A DNA stretch of 64,000 bases, from NCBI RefSeq assembly GCF_000418365.1, contig NC_021663.1:1178001-1242000 (forward strand), written 5' to 3'. Below are positions 27,710-37,542 of the stretch, in pieces (the first letter of the stretch is position 1; each line of letters starts with the position of its first letter). The DNA is from Corynebacterium terpenotabidum Y-11 (GTDB lineage: Bacteria; Actinomycetota; Actinomycetes; Mycobacteriales; Mycobacteriaceae). The notes beneath the pieces were generated by a model. The model made no database searches, was not told the DNA's origin, and was given only the letters and a program-made list of their open reading frames with translations. The position numbers and the translations under genes were made by a program.

Positions 27710-28638
27710 CCGACAACACCGACAACACCACTGCTCCCCGTGAGGTTCTTCTGGTGGCCCACACCGGTGGTGATGACAAGCTGAGTTCCGCCGCTGCCGC
27801 GGCGCAGCAGCTGGCAGACGGCGGGCTGACCGTCCGGGTCATGTCGACAGGGGATCCCGCTCCGGTCGCCCGACACGAGATCCTCGGTCGGTTCCCCCGC
27901 TACGGGCACACCCCCGACGCAGCTCTCGGCGTGGATCTCGTTCTGGTCCTCGGCGGCGACGGTACTTTCCTGCGCGCTGCCGACATCGCGCATTCCCAGG
28001 ATGTTCCGGTGCTCGGCGTGAACATGGGGCACATCGGATTCCTCGCCGAATGGGAGGGGGAGGACCTGCAGGCGGCGATCGACCGCGTGATCGCCGGGGA
28101 CTACCGGATTGAAAACCGCATGACCCTGTCGATCACCGTGCGGGACGCCCAGGGGCGCGTCCTCGGCACCGGGTGGGCGCTCAACGAATGCTCCGTGGAG
28201 AATCTCAACCGTCAGGGTGTCCTTGATGCCGTGCTGGAGGTTGACCAGCGTCCGGTGAGTTCCTTCGGCTGTGACGGCGTCCTCGTCTCGACCCCCACCG
28301 GGTCAACCGCCTACGCCTTCTCCGCGGGGGGACCGGTGCTCTGGCCTGAGCTGGAGTCGATCCTCGTCGTTCCGTCGAATGCGCACACGCTGTTCTCCCG
28401 GCCGCTGGTCGTCTCCCCGCACTCGACAGTTGCGGTGGAAACCAATCCGATGACCTCCCCGGCGACTGCCGTGATGGATGGGTTCCGGCAGATCCACATG
28501 CCTCCGGGATCCCGGGTGGAGGTGCGGCGGGGGCCGCAGGACGTCCGGTGGGTGCGGCTCGATTCGGAACCGTTCGCCGACCGGATGGTGAAGAAGTTCC
28601 GGTTGCCGACCACCGGATGGCGGGGACCGCGGCGCTGA
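27706..28638 (+). CDS. nadK: NAD kinase
   Basis: 310 residues from GTG 27706 (GTGA overlap with tlyA). Phosphorylates NAD to NADP with ATP or polyphosphate. Carries GGDGT (residues 83-87) in [35 protein letters not shown] and [20 protein letters not shown], all diagnostic of the diacylglycerol/NAD kinase fold. Follows tlyA and precedes recN, as in corynebacteria and mycobacteria (also called ppnK). Confidence 0.97.
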   Translation: MTDNTDNTTAPREVLLVAHTGGDDKLSSAAAAAQQLADGGLTVRVMSTGDPAPVARHEILGRFPRYGHTPDAALGVDLVLVLGGDGTFLRAADIAHSQDVPVLGVNMGHIGFLAEWEGEDLQAAIDRVIAGDYRIENRMTLSITVRDAQGRVLGTGWALNECSVENLNRQGVLDAVLEVDQRPVSSFGCDGVLVSTPTGSTAYAFSAGGPVLWPELESILVVPSNAHTLFSRPLVVSPHSTVAVETNPMTSPATAVMDGFRQIHMPPGSRVEVRRGPQDVRWVRLDSEPFADRMVKKFRLPTTGWRGPRR

Positions 28639-28672
28639 TCGGGGTCGGCCACCGGCCGATCATAGTGGTGTA

Positions 28673-28688
28673 TCGATCATCTGTTCGC
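28673..28688 (+). promoter_or_regulatory. LexA/SOS box in recN promoter
   Basis: TCGATCATCTGTTCGC matches the actinobacterial LexA pattern TCGAAC-N4-GTTCGA at 10 of 12 fixed positions. It directly touches the -10 box TAGAAT (28689-28694), the right place for repression. recN is an SOS gene in C. glutamicum. Confidence 0.65.
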
Positions 28689-28694
28689 TAGAAT
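28689..28694 (+). promoter_or_regulatory. recN -10 box
   Basis: TAGAAT, ten nt before ATG 28705; the transcript would have a leader of at most about 4 nt. Confidence 0.55.
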
Positions 28695-28704
28695 TGCGGC
28701 CATC

Positions 28705-30432
28705 ATGCTGACTGAACTGCAGATCCGGAACCTCGGCGTCATCGAGGAGGCGACCGCGGAGTTCTCCTCCGGTTTTACCGTCGTCACCGGCGAGACCGGT
28801 GCCGGTAAGACGATGGTGGTCACCGGGCTCAAGCTGCTGTCCGGGGCGAGGGCGGACGCACAACGGGTCCGTGGCGGGACCGACAAAGCCTCCGTGGACG
28901 GCATCTTCACCATCGGGGACGGAACGGATCCCGCGTCCGGAAAGCTCGTACACATGGTCGAGGAGATCGGAGGCTACCTCGAGGACGGGGACGTGGTCGT
29001 CTCCCGGTCAGTCAGTTCCTCCGGGCGGTCCCGGGCCCATCTCGCGGGCCGGACCGTGGCGGCCGCCGTGCTCTCCGGGTTCACCGGTCGGATGCTCACC
29101 ATCCACGGGCAGTCTGACCAGCTCCAGCTCACCGATCCGGTGAAGCAGCTGCGTAGCTTGGACGCTTTCGCGGGCCTGGACGATTCCCGCCGGGAGTACC
29201 GTCGACTGCGTCGACAGTGGGCAGGTCTGGCCAAGGACCTCAACAACCGGACCGTGAAGCGGAGGGAACTCGCCCTGGAGGCGGAGACTCTGCGCCATGC
29301 GGTCGCGCAGATCGATGAACTGGATCCTCAGCCGGGGGAGGACGAGGACCTCAAGGCGCGGATCAGCAGGCTCCAGGATGCCGACGACCTGCGGACGGCG
29401 GTGGCTGCGGCGCTGACCGCGATCGACGGTGGGGATCCGGATCGGGCGGAGGAGTCCGCCACCGATGCGCTCGGCCTGGCGGCGTCCACCCTGGCGGTTG
29501 CCCCGGGAGGGGATGCCCGTGTTCAGGAGCTGGGAAGACGGCTGACATCATTGGTCGGGGAGCTGACGGACATCTCCGGGGAGCTGGGGGCACTGTTGTC
29601 CGAGGCGCCGGATCCGGAGAGCCTCGAGGATCTGCTGTACCGGCAGCAGCAGCTCCGGGAACTCCGGACGTTCGCTGTCGATGTCGACGGTGCCCTGGCC
29701 TGGCGGGACGAGGCACGGCAGCGGCTCGGGGCCATCGATGTATCCGATGATGTCCTGGAGGAGCTGCGTTCGCAGGTCGCCGACGCGGCGGAGGCGATGC
29801 TGGTCGCCGCGCGGGCACTCGCCGCAGCGCGGACGGAGGCGTCCGGCAGGTTCGCTGAGGCGGTGACCGCGGAAATCCGGGGGCTGCAGATGACGGCTGG
29901 TTTTGAGGTCGGCGTCCTGACCCGCGGAGGTGAGGGACAACAGCCGGGCCGGGATGCGGTGGTCACCGACTGTGGTCCGGACGGCATCACGGACGTGGAA
30001 TTCCGCCTCGTTCAGGGCGGGAAGGCGCATCCTCTGGGTGCGACGGCCTCCGGCGGTGAACTGTCCCGGGTGATGCTCGCCCTGGAGGTGATCCTCGCCG
30101 GTCGGGGCCGGACGATGGTCTTCGATGAGGTGGATTCCGGTGTCGGAGGCCGGGCGGCCGTTGAGATCGGTCGTCGCCTCGCCCGGTTGGCGGTGCACAA
30201 CCAGGTCATTGTGGTGACCCACCTGCCGCAGGTTGCAGCCTTCGCCGATGCGCACGTCCATGTCGCCAAGTCGGCGACCGATGCGGCGGTACGGTCCAGC
30301 GTGCGGACCCTCACCGAGGATGAGCGGGTCGAGGAGCTGGCGCGGATGCTCGCCGGGCTGGAGTCGGACACCGGCCGTGCCCATGCCGAGGAGTTGCTGG
30401 CCACCGCGCAATCGGCAAAAAATGAGCTGTGA
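28705..30432 (+). CDS. recN: DNA repair protein RecN
   Basis: 575 residues, SMC-like ATPase acting in double-strand break repair. Walker A GETGAGKT at 29-36, two long coiled-coil arms (about 150-370), the ABC signature ATASGGELSRVMLALEVI, Walker B TMVFDEVDSGVGGRAA, and a C-terminal VTHLPQVAAFAD switch His. Preceded by a LexA-like box, so probably induced by DNA damage. Confidence 0.97.
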   Translation: MLTELQIRNLGVIEEATAEFSSGFTVVTGETGAGKTMVVTGLKLLSGARADAQRVRGGTDKASVDGIFTIGDGTDPASGKLVHMVEEIGGYLEDGDVVVSRSVSSSGRSRAHLAGRTVAAAVLSGFTGRMLTIHGQSDQLQLTDPVKQLRSLDAFAGLDDSRREYRRLRRQWAGLAKDLNNRTVKRRELALEAETLRHAVAQIDELDPQPGEDEDLKARISRLQDADDLRTAVAAALTAIDGGDPDRAEESATDALGLAASTLAVAPGGDARVQELGRRLTSLVGELTDISGELGALLSEAPDPESLEDLLYRQQQLRELRTFAVDVDGALAWRDEARQRLGAIDVSDDVLEELRSQVADAAEAMLVAARALAAARTEASGRFAEAVTAEIRGLQMTAGFEVGVLTRGGEGQQPGRDAVVTDCGPDGITDVEFRLVQGGKAHPLGATASGGELSRVMLALEVILAGRGRTMVFDEVDSGVGGRAAVEIGRRLARLAVHNQVIVVTHLPQVAAFADAHVHVAKSATDAAVRSSVRTLTEDERVEELARMLAGLESDTGRAHAEELLATAQSAKNEL

Positions 30433-30533
30433 CCTGCATCGTGTGGAATCAGTAAACGATCAAGCGAAAACAATCGACGTTCCCTGACGTCCCAGGTGGG
30501 ACACACTGCGGATGCTGTTGTAGCCTCACTGCC

Positions 30534-31430
30534 ATGCTGCTGACACATCTGGAGTACTTCGAGGCACTGGCGCGTGAACGACATTTCGGTCGGGCGGCGG
30601 CCGCCTGTTTCATCACCACCTCCACGATGTCCGAGGCCGTCCGCAAACTCGAGGCTGAGGTCGGGGTGCCACTGGTCAATCGGGGGAAATCGTCGTACCA
30701 GGGCCTCACCGCCGAAGGTGAGCTCTTCCTCTCCCACTCCCGGCAACTTCTCGCCGACTACCGGCGCCTCATGGAGGACCTCACCGCCGCCGGCGGGAGT
30801 CTGGAGACCACCGTGCGGATCGGCGTCATTCCCTCCGGTCATGCCGTCGCCGCTGACGTGCTCGCCCGACTGATCGAGTGTCACCCGGCGGTGGAGGTCG
30901 CGTGGACGTCAGGGCTCTCCAGCGAGCAGCTGGTGGCCCGTCTGCACTCTCATGAACTGGATGCCGCGGTCATTCACCCGGCCGCCCCGCTCACTGACGG
31001 TCTCGACATCACTGACACGGCGCCGGTCCGCTACGCCGTCGTTCTCACCGACAGTCTGCCGTTGGCGTCAGGGGGGACGGTCAGTGACCGGGAGTATCTC
31101 ACCGGCGCCGACCTGGTGCACCTCCCTCTGGCGTTGCTCAACCCGGACATGCATGCCCGCGTCTGTTTTGACCGGGCGATGGTGGACGCCGGGGTGCCGG
31201 TCACCCCCTCGGCACAGGCGGATTCCGTCGGTGCGCTGGTCGCTCTGGCCGCGACCGGCAGATGGGCGGCCGTCGTTCCGGAGGAGACCCCCGGAGCAAC
31301 CTCGGCCTCCCTCCGCACGCTGCCCCTGATCGACCCGGTGGTGGAACTGCCCACCGCGGTCGCCAGGCTGTCCACCACGCCGGTCTCGGTGCTGGGGGCG
31401 GCCCTCGATGCCGCCGGGAGGACTGCATGA
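30534..31430 (+). CDS. LysR-type transcriptional regulator
   Basis: 298 residues. N-terminal winged HTH (1-60: YFEALARERHFGRAAAACF, STMSEAVRKLEAEVGVPLV), then linker helix and a periplasmic-binding-like effector domain (about 88-290, VRIGVIPSGHAVAADVLARL). Its stop overlaps the start of an HPP-family membrane gene (ATGA), so both are translated together, unlike the usual divergent LysR arrangement. The two genes interrupt an otherwise conserved recN-steA order. Effector unknown. Confidence 0.93.
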   Translation: MLLTHLEYFEALARERHFGRAAAACFITTSTMSEAVRKLEAEVGVPLVNRGKSSYQGLTAEGELFLSHSRQLLADYRRLMEDLTAAGGSLETTVRIGVIPSGHAVAADVLARLIECHPAVEVAWTSGLSSEQLVARLHSHELDAAVIHPAAPLTDGLDITDTAPVRYAVVLTDSLPLASGGTVSDREYLTGADLVHLPLALLNPDMHARVCFDRAMVDAGVPVTPSAQADSVGALVALAATGRWAAVVPEETPGATSASLRTLPLIDPVVELPTAVARLSTTPVSVLGAALDAAGRTA

Positions 31431-31939
31431 GCGCGACCGGCCGGTTCCTCACCGGACTGCGCGCCGCATTCACCCGCACCCAACCCCGGTTCACCGGAAC
31501 TGCGGTACTGCTGTCAGGGGCGGCGGTCACCCTGGTCATCGCGGGTCTCGGGCTGGCCTCCGATCTCATCGGCCATCCACTGATCATGGCGAGTTTCGGG
31601 GCGTCCTGCGTCCTGGAGTTCGTCCTGCCGAAGGCGCCGGTCTCCCAGCCGGTCAACGTGATCGGAGGGCACGTGGTCTCCGCACTCTGCGGCCTCCTGG
31701 TGGTCACCGTGCTGCCGACAGAATGGTGGACGATGGGGTTGGCGACCGGAGCTGCGGTCATCGGGATGACCTGGCTCCGCATCCTGCACCCGCCTGCGGC
31801 CGGAATCCCGCTGATCATCATGCTCGACGGGGAAGGTTGGAGCTATCTGTTGACCCCGGTTCTTATCGGTGCGGTGCTGGTGACCGTCAGCGGAGTGCTC
31901 TACCGGTGGGGGCTGCGGAAGGTAGGCATGGTGCAGTGA
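31427..31939 (+). CDS. HPP-family integral membrane protein
   Basis: 170 residues, four predicted membrane helices (about 23-45, 48-70, 78-98 and 135-157). The signature HPPAAGIPLI is present near residues 124-133, as is SFGASCVLEFVLPKAP, typical of HPP domain proteins. Some HPP proteins in plants and cyanobacteria transport nitrite; whether that holds here is unknown. Translationally coupled to the upstream LysR regulator, which may respond to the transported compound. Confidence 0.87.
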   Translation: MSATGRFLTGLRAAFTRTQPRFTGTAVLLSGAAVTLVIAGLGLASDLIGHPLIMASFGASCVLEFVLPKAPVSQPVNVIGGHVVSALCGLLVVTVLPTEWWTMGLATGAAVIGMTWLRILHPPAAGIPLIIMLDGEGWSYLLTPVLIGAVLVTVSGVLYRWGLRKVGMVQ

Positions 31940-31999
31940 CAGGCTGGGCACGGCGACCATCGGCGCGCCTCCGGGGAAACTGATGTCCCACCGGCCACA

Positions 32000-33193
32000 A
32001 TGTCCACCATGATCTTCTCCCGTACCGACGAGACCCCAGGCATTCACGGCCACACCCGGGACTGCACCGGCGCGAAGGGCAGTTCCACGTTGGCGAAGCT
32101 CGGCAAAGGCGACATCGTCGTCGTCGATGCCCCCGACATCAACCGCACTCTCGCCCAGAAGCTCATCGACGCGCACGTGGGCGGCGTGGTGAACACCGGC
32201 GCCTTCACCACCGGTAACGTCCCCAACTTCGGGCCGCAGATGCTGCTGGACGCCGACATCACCCTAGTCGAGAACGTTGATCCGGAACTTCCCGGCAAGG
32301 TGAAGAACGGGAAGAAAGGTCGTCTCAACGACGGCAAGGTCTACTACGGTGACCGGTCCATCGGACAGGGGGAGGTCCTCGACGAGGAGACCGCCCGCAC
32401 CCGGTTCCTCGATGCGCGGGAAGCGCTCATCGATCACATGGAGGCGCTGTCCGGCAACACCGCTGAATTCGTGAGCACGGAGGCGCCGCTGCTCATCGAC
32501 GGACTCGGGATCCCGGACCTGGACGTCGACATGGACGACCGGAAGGTCCTTGTGGTCAGTCCCGATCCGCAGCTGGAGGAGAAGCTCAAGTCGCTGCGCT
32601 ACTTCATCCGTGAGTATGACCCGGTCATGATCGGCGTCGACCAGGCGGTCGACGAACTGATCGGTCACGGGTACCGCCCGGCGGTCATCATCGGTGATCC
32701 TGACCTCATCTCCTCGGACAACCTCCGGTCCGGTGCCGCGGTCATTCTGCCCGCCGACCCTGACGGTCACGCTGCCGGCCTGGAGCGGATCCAGGATCTC
32801 GGCGTGGGTGCGATGACCTTCCCTGCCGCTACCGGGGACGCCACCGATCTGGCCCTGCTGCTCGCCGAGTACCACGGGGCGTCGATGGTGGTGAACCTGG
32901 GCCCGACCCTCGACCTGGACCGGGTCTTCGACACCGCCGCCGCCCCCGGGACCCCGTCGGCGATGTTGTCCCGGCTGCGGGTCGGCAACCGGCTGGTGGA
33001 CTCGACCGCCGTCGCTGAGCTCTACCGGGTCTCCCGGTCCGGCGGCGGGTGGCTGTGGGCGATCCTCGGAATCCTCGCGGCGGTCGTGGTCATCGTCCTG
33101 ATCGCCGGGCTCAGTGGATCCGACGGCTTCGTCGACAATCTCATCGACAGCTGGAACAATATCGCCCTCAAGTTCCAGGACCTCTTCTCGTGA
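32000..33193 (+). CDS. steA: Septum protein SteA homologue
   Basis: 397 residues (394 if ATG 32009 is used). Large cytoplasmic part related to thiamin pyrophosphokinase-like catalytic domains (GDIVVVDAPDINRTLAQ, VIIGDPDLISSDNLRSGA, LPADPDGHAAGLERIQDLG), then one C-terminal membrane helix (about 351-373, LWAILGILAAVVVIVLIAGL) and a short tail. Order recN-steA-steB-pyrG is that of C. glutamicum, where SteA and SteB form a membrane complex needed for daughter cell separation, acting with the RipA hydrolase. No TPP-kinase activity should be assumed. Confidence 0.9.
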   Translation: MSTMIFSRTDETPGIHGHTRDCTGAKGSSTLAKLGKGDIVVVDAPDINRTLAQKLIDAHVGGVVNTGAFTTGNVPNFGPQMLLDADITLVENVDPELPGKVKNGKKGRLNDGKVYYGDRSIGQGEVLDEETARTRFLDAREALIDHMEALSGNTAEFVSTEAPLLIDGLGIPDLDVDMDDRKVLVVSPDPQLEEKLKSLRYFIREYDPVMIGVDQAVDELIGHGYRPAVIIGDPDLISSDNLRSGAAVILPADPDGHAAGLERIQDLGVGAMTFPAATGDATDLALLLAEYHGASMVVNLGPTLDLDRVFDTAAAPGTPSAMLSRLRVGNRLVDSTAVAELYRVSRSGGGWLWAILGILAAVVVIVLIAGLSGSDGFVDNLIDSWNNIALKFQDLFS

Positions 33194-34092
33194 GCGGGCC
33201 GCGGATCCTCGGGGCCGCGGCCGCCGGTGTGGCCGCCGGAACGCTGCTGGGTTTCTACGTTCTGGCGCCGAATATCGAAGGAGGTCCGGGAGGCGACGAC
33301 CAGGGGCTGCAGGATGAACTGTCGGCGGCGGTTGCCGAGCAGACTCGGTCCGCCGCCGAGCTGGACGCCGATGATGCTGTCCTCGGACCGCTCGCTGCCG
33401 ATGCGGTCCGCGGAGACCTTGACGGGAGAAGCGTCCTCGTCGTGACCGCAGGAACGGTCACCGATGAACTGCTCGATGCCCAGCGTGCTCTGCTGGACGC
33501 CGCAGGGGCGGAGAACGCGGGGACGCTGCGTCTGTCGGACAGCGCCCTGTCCCAGGACCGCGCCGACGCCCTGAAGTCTCTCGCCACCAGCACCCTGCCT
33601 GCCGGGGCACAGCTGTCGGAGGACAGGCGTGATCCCGGATACCATCTCGGCCAGTTGCTGGGACAGGCACTGCGCACCGGTGATGACCAGGACGAGGAGG
33701 CGACCGTCGCCGACCGCGATCTGGTTCTCGGCTCCCTCGACAAGGGCGGGTTCCTGCAGGACGGGATCCCGGATCTGACCTCTGCGGATGCGGTGGTCGT
33801 CCTCACCGACGGGACCACCGGGTATGCCGGGAGCTTCGTCGCTGACCTTGCCGCCGGTCTGGACGATACGACCGGTGGTGTGGTTCTCGCCGGGGACCGC
33901 AGTTCCACCGACGATGGTGCGGCCGTCGCCGTGCTCCGTGATGACCGTGCCGACACGGAGCAGGTGAGCACCGTCGACAATGTCGACCGGGTCGCCGGAA
34001 GGATCACCGTGGTCCGCGCCCTCGACCAGCAGTTGTCCGGGGACGCCGGGTCCTACGGTGCGGCGGAGAATGCTGCCGCTCCGACCCTGTGA
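33190..34092 (+). CDS. steB: SteB / MctB-family protein
   Basis: 300 residues from GTG 33190 in a GTGA overlap with steA. One N-terminal membrane helix (about 5-26, ILGAAAAGVAAGTLLGFYVL), a coiled-coil stretch (about 35-60), then a soluble, presumably external domain rich in Asp/Ala. In mycobacteria the homologue MctB is an outer-membrane-linked copper resistance protein; in corynebacteria SteB partners SteA at the septum. Coupling to steA favours the septum role. Confidence 0.88.
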   Translation: MSGPRILGAAAAGVAAGTLLGFYVLAPNIEGGPGGDDQGLQDELSAAVAEQTRSAAELDADDAVLGPLAADAVRGDLDGRSVLVVTAGTVTDELLDAQRALLDAAGAENAGTLRLSDSALSQDRADALKSLATSTLPAGAQLSEDRRDPGYHLGQLLGQALRTGDDQDEEATVADRDLVLGSLDKGGFLQDGIPDLTSADAVVVLTDGTTGYAGSFVADLAAGLDDTTGGVVLAGDRSSTDDGAAVAVLRDDRADTEQVSTVDNVDRVAGRITVVRALDQQLSGDAGSYGAAENAAAPTL

Positions 34093-34133
34093 TAGGCTGA
34101 AATCCCGTAGGTTTTAACCGGTTCTACCACGGG
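34093..34133 (+). promoter_or_regulatory. pyrG leader: -10 box and hairpin reaching the ribosome site
   Basis: TAGGCT (34093-34098) is a possible -10. Downstream, CCCGT (34104-34108) pairs with ACGGG (34129-34133) and GGT (34110-34112) with ACC (34126-34128), with A34109 bulged. The 3' arm includes the first three bases of the GGGAG ribosome site (34131-34135), so the hairpin could mask translation of pyrG. Confidence 0.35.
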
Positions 34134-34140
34134 AGTTGAC

Positions 34141-35814
34141 GTGTCTCAGGGGCGCAGCGAGCATCACACCAAGTTCATTTTCGTCACCGGGGGCGTCGTG
34201 TCCTCGCTGGGCAAGGGTCTCACCGCCGCCAGCCTGGGGCAGCTGCTGGTGTCCCGGGGGCTCACTGTGACCATGCAGAAGCTGGATCCGTACCTCAACG
34301 TCGATCCGGGCACCATGAACCCCTTCGAGCACGGCGAGGTCTTCGTCACCGACGACGGTGCCGAGACTGACCTGGATCTCGGGCACTACGAGCGTTTCCT
34401 GGACCGCAGCCTGACGAAGAACGCGAACGTCACCACCGGCAAGGTGTACTCCACGGTCATCGCCAAGGAGCGTCGTGGTGAATTCCTCGGCAAGACTGTG
34501 CAGGTCATCCCGCATATCACCGATGAAATCAAGGCCCGTATCCTGGCCCAGGCCGACCCGGACGCCGACGGTGTCGTCCCCGACGTGGTCATCTCCGAGG
34601 TCGGCGGCACCGTCGGTGACATCGAGTCCCAGCCCTTCCTCGAGGCCGCCCGTCAGGTCCGCCACGAGGTCGGCCGGGAGAACATCTTCTTCATCCACGT
34701 GTCCCTGGTGCCGTACCTCGCCCCGTCCGGCGAGCTGAAGACCAAGCCTACCCAGCACTCGGTCGCCGAGCTGCGCAGCATCGGCATCATCCCGGACGCG
34801 ATTGTCCTGCGATGCGACCGTGAGGTCCCCCAGGGTCTGAAGAAGAAGATCGCCCTGATGACGGACGTCGACGAGGAGGGTGTGATCTCCTGCGCCGATT
34901 CCTCCTCGATCTACAACATCCCGAAGGTGCTGTACAACGAGCACCTCGACTCCTTCCTCATCCGTAAGCTCAATCTCCCCTTCCGCGACGTGGACTGGAC
35001 CGTCTGGGGTGGTCTGCTGGACCGCGTCCACAATCCGCAGGGTGAACTCACTGTCGCACTGGTCGGCAAGTACATCGATCTGCCGGACGCCTACCTGTCC
35101 GTCGCCGAAGCCATCCGCGCTGGAGCGTTCGGTGAGCGTCGCCGGGCGAACATCCGCTGGGTCGCCGCCGACGACTGCGCCACCCCGGAAGGGGCGGAAA
35201 AGCAGCTCGGTGATGTCGACGCTGTCGTCGTCCCCGGCGGGTTCGGTGTCCGCGGAATCGAGGGCAAGATCGCGGCGGTGACCTACTGCCGGGAGCACCT
35301 CATCCCGATGCTGGGCATCTGCCTCGGTCTGCAGTGTACGGTCATCGAGGCAGCGAAAGCCGCCGGTATCGCCGACGCGTCTTCCACCGAATTCTCCGAG
35401 GAGCTCGGTGGAACCGGGACTCCGGTGATCTCCACCATGGCGGAGCAGGAGGCGGCCGTGCAGGGTGACGCCGACCTGGGTGGCACCATGCGTCTCGGCG
35501 CGTATCCGGCGGTCCTCGCCGAGGGTTCCGTCGTCGCCGGCGCCTACGGCACCACCGAGGTCTCCGAGCGGCACCGTCACCGTTTTGAGGTGAACAACGC
35601 CTACAAGGAGCAGATCACCGAAGGTTCCGGTCTGCAGTTCTCCGGCACCTCCCCGGACGGCAGGCTCGTCGAGTTCGTCGAGTACCCGAAGGACATCCAC
35701 CCCTACCTCGTCGCCACCCAGGCGCACCCGGAGTACAAGTCCCGGCCGACCCGTCCGCACCCCCTGTTCGCTGGTCTGATCAAGGCCGCCGTGGCCAGGC
35801 ACGACGCGAAGTAG
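34141..35814 (+). CDS. pyrG: CTP synthase
   Basis: 557 residues from GTG 34141. Converts UTP to CTP with glutamine. N-terminal amidoligase domain with [20 protein letters not shown] (P-loop) and [21 protein letters not shown]-terminal class I glutamine amidotransferase (about 300-550) with GICLGLQC (catalytic Cys) and [15 protein letters not shown] (His/Glu). A hairpin just before the start may control it. Confidence 0.98.
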   Translation: MSQGRSEHHTKFIFVTGGVVSSLGKGLTAASLGQLLVSRGLTVTMQKLDPYLNVDPGTMNPFEHGEVFVTDDGAETDLDLGHYERFLDRSLTKNANVTTGKVYSTVIAKERRGEFLGKTVQVIPHITDEIKARILAQADPDADGVVPDVVISEVGGTVGDIESQPFLEAARQVRHEVGRENIFFIHVSLVPYLAPSGELKTKPTQHSVAELRSIGIIPDAIVLRCDREVPQGLKKKIALMTDVDEEGVISCADSSSIYNIPKVLYNEHLDSFLIRKLNLPFRDVDWTVWGGLLDRVHNPQGELTVALVGKYIDLPDAYLSVAEAIRAGAFGERRRANIRWVAADDCATPEGAEKQLGDVDAVVVPGGFGVRGIEGKIAAVTYCREHLIPMLGICLGLQCTVIEAAKAAGIADASSTEFSEELGGTGTPVISTMAEQEAAVQGDADLGGTMRLGAYPAVLAEGSVVAGAYGTTEVSERHRHRFEVNNAYKEQITEGSGLQFSGTSPDGRLVEFVEYPKDIHPYLVATQAHPEYKSRPTRPHPLFAGLIKAAVARHDAK

Positions 35815-35818
35815 CATC

Positions 35819-36496
35819 GTGGCCGACGCAGGGGTACCGGACCTGTACCGCACGGTGTCCACCGAAATACTGGTGGATGCACCGATCCTCGCTCTGCGGC
35901 GGGACCGGATCACCACGGCGACCGGGGAGGCGACCCGTGAGGTGGTCGAGCATTTCGGTGCCGCCGCCGTCGTCGCCGTCAGGGAAACAGCCGATGGTGG
36001 GCGTGCGATGATGCTGGTCCGCCAGTACCGACGTCCGGTGGGACGCTATCTGTGGGAGCTCCCCGCCGGGATCCTCGACCTGGTCGGTGAGGATCCGCTG
36101 ACCGGGGCCCAGCGCGAGCTGGCGGAGGAGGCCGGACTCGCGGCGTCCACCTGGCATCTGCTCGGTGACATCGTCACCTCCCCGGGGACCAGTGAGGAGA
36201 TGTGCCGCATCTTCCTCGCCGAGGACATCCGACCGCTCACCGCGGAGGAATCGGCGGCGCTGCCGGTCGCCGACGATGAGGAGGCGGACATGATCCGCCG
36301 GTGGGTCGACGTGGACGAAGCGGTGGACATGGTCCGCCGCGGTGAGGTGGAGAACTCCATCGCCGTGGCAGGCATTCTCCACCTGTACGCCGGAACGCGA
36401 CGGAAAGTCACCGAGCCTTTCGCGAACCGTTCCGGGCTGGCGTCCCGACGGTCGGCGGGGCAGGCCCCGGGCACCGACATGAAGCATGTCCGCTGA
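35819..36496 (+). CDS. NUDIX hydrolase, ADP-ribose pyrophosphatase-like
   Basis: 225 residues from GTG 35819, four bases after pyrG. The Nudix box is PAGILDLVGEDPLTGAQREL followed by AEEAGL, with the REUxEE core intact, and the downstream PGTSEEMCRIFLAE segment is typical of ADP-ribose pyrophosphatases. Probably hydrolyses ADP-ribose to AMP and ribose 5-phosphate. Overlaps xerD by 11 bp. Confidence 0.93.
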   Translation: MADAGVPDLYRTVSTEILVDAPILALRRDRITTATGEATREVVEHFGAAAVVAVRETADGGRAMMLVRQYRRPVGRYLWELPAGILDLVGEDPLTGAQRELAEEAGLAASTWHLLGDIVTSPGTSEEMCRIFLAEDIRPLTAEESAALPVADDEEADMIRRWVDVDEAVDMVRRGEVENSIAVAGILHLYAGTRRKVTEPFANRSGLASRRSAGQAPGTDMKHVR

Positions 36497-37427
36497 CGAT
36501 CTGACGCTGCGCCGGGACTGGGTCCGGCACCTGCGTACCGAGCGGGGTTTGAGCGCCAACACCCTGGAGAACTACGGGCGGGACGCGGACCGCTACCTCG
36601 CCTGGCTCGGCAGCGAAGGACTGACGGTGGCCACCGCACAGGTCGCGGACATCGAACGATTCGTCGCCGACCTGCGGACCGGCCACGAGGTCACCGGGGG
36701 ACGGCCGCTCGCCCAGACTTCGGCCGCACGCAACCTGAGTACCGTGCGTAGCCTGCATGCGTTCGCGGCCCTGGACCGTGGGATCCCGGATGCCGCGGAC
36801 GCCGTCCCCGTCGCCCAGCAGCGGGCGGACCTGCCAAAGGCGCTGACTGTCGACCAGGTGGCCGCGCTGCTCGACGCGGTCCCGGTCGGGGAGGGCGCCC
36901 GCGTGCTGGATCTGCGTGACCGGGCGCTGCTGGAACTGCTGTACTCCACCGGCGCGCGGATCAGCGAAGTGCTCGCCCTCGACGTCGACGACATCGACCG
37001 GGCGCGTCGTGACCGGGCGACCGTGGTGCTCTCTGGCAAGGGGGGCCGGGAGCGGATCGTCCCGGTCGGTCTACCGGCCCTCGATGCGGTGGAGGCGTAC
37101 CTCGTCCGGGCGCGTCCGCAGCTCGCCGCCCGCAGCACCTCCGGTGCGGATACAGCGGCCCTGTTCCTCACGGCGTCGGGCCGCCGGATGCGGCGGCAGT
37201 CGGGGTTCAATGTGGTGTCGGCGGCCGGGGAGCGGGCGGGCCTGGGGAAAGTCAGCCCGCATGCGCTGCGGCACAGTTTCGCCACCCATCTTCTGGCCGG
37301 TGGCGCCGACATCCGCGTGGTCCAGGAGTTGCTCGGCCATTCCCATGTGGTGACCACGCAGATCTACGCGAAGGTCACGCCGGACCTGCTCAGGGAAAGC
37401 TGGGCGCTGTCACATCCCAGGACTTGA
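36486..37427 (+). CDS. xerD: Tyrosine recombinase XerD
   Basis: 313 residues. N-terminal SAM-like core-binding domain (1-110, LSANTLENYGRDADRYLAW) and C-terminal catalytic domain with all expected residues: Arg158 (STGARISEV), Lys185 (GKGGRER), His259-x-x-Arg262 (HALRHSFATHLL), His285 (LLGHSHVVTTQIY) and nucleophile Tyr294. With XerC it resolves chromosome dimers at dif under FtsK control. Context with parA and scpAB supports a housekeeping Xer enzyme rather than a phage integrase. Confidence 0.96.
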   Translation: MSADDLTLRRDWVRHLRTERGLSANTLENYGRDADRYLAWLGSEGLTVATAQVADIERFVADLRTGHEVTGGRPLAQTSAARNLSTVRSLHAFAALDRGIPDAADAVPVAQQRADLPKALTVDQVAALLDAVPVGEGARVLDLRDRALLELLYSTGARISEVLALDVDDIDRARRDRATVVLSGKGGRERIVPVGLPALDAVEAYLVRARPQLAARSTSGADTAALFLTASGRRMRRQSGFNVVSAAGERAGLGKVSPHALRHSFATHLLAGGADIRVVQELLGHSHVVTTQIYAKVTPDLLRESWALSHPRT

Positions 37428-37542
37428 CCGAATGGCTGGTGTGGGGTGCGTGATACTGTGGCTGCTGTGATTCCTGTGTCCGGGTGACTCCTGGGGCAGG
37501 TCGAGAGAGCCGGTTAACGGTCCAGGGAAGGAGCTTGACGGG

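Noticed and set aside
36486..37427. Tyrosine recombinase as a sign of an integrated element
   Set aside because: Its size, residues and the nudix-xerD-parA-scpAB context mark it as housekeeping XerD; no att repeats or mobile genes are near.
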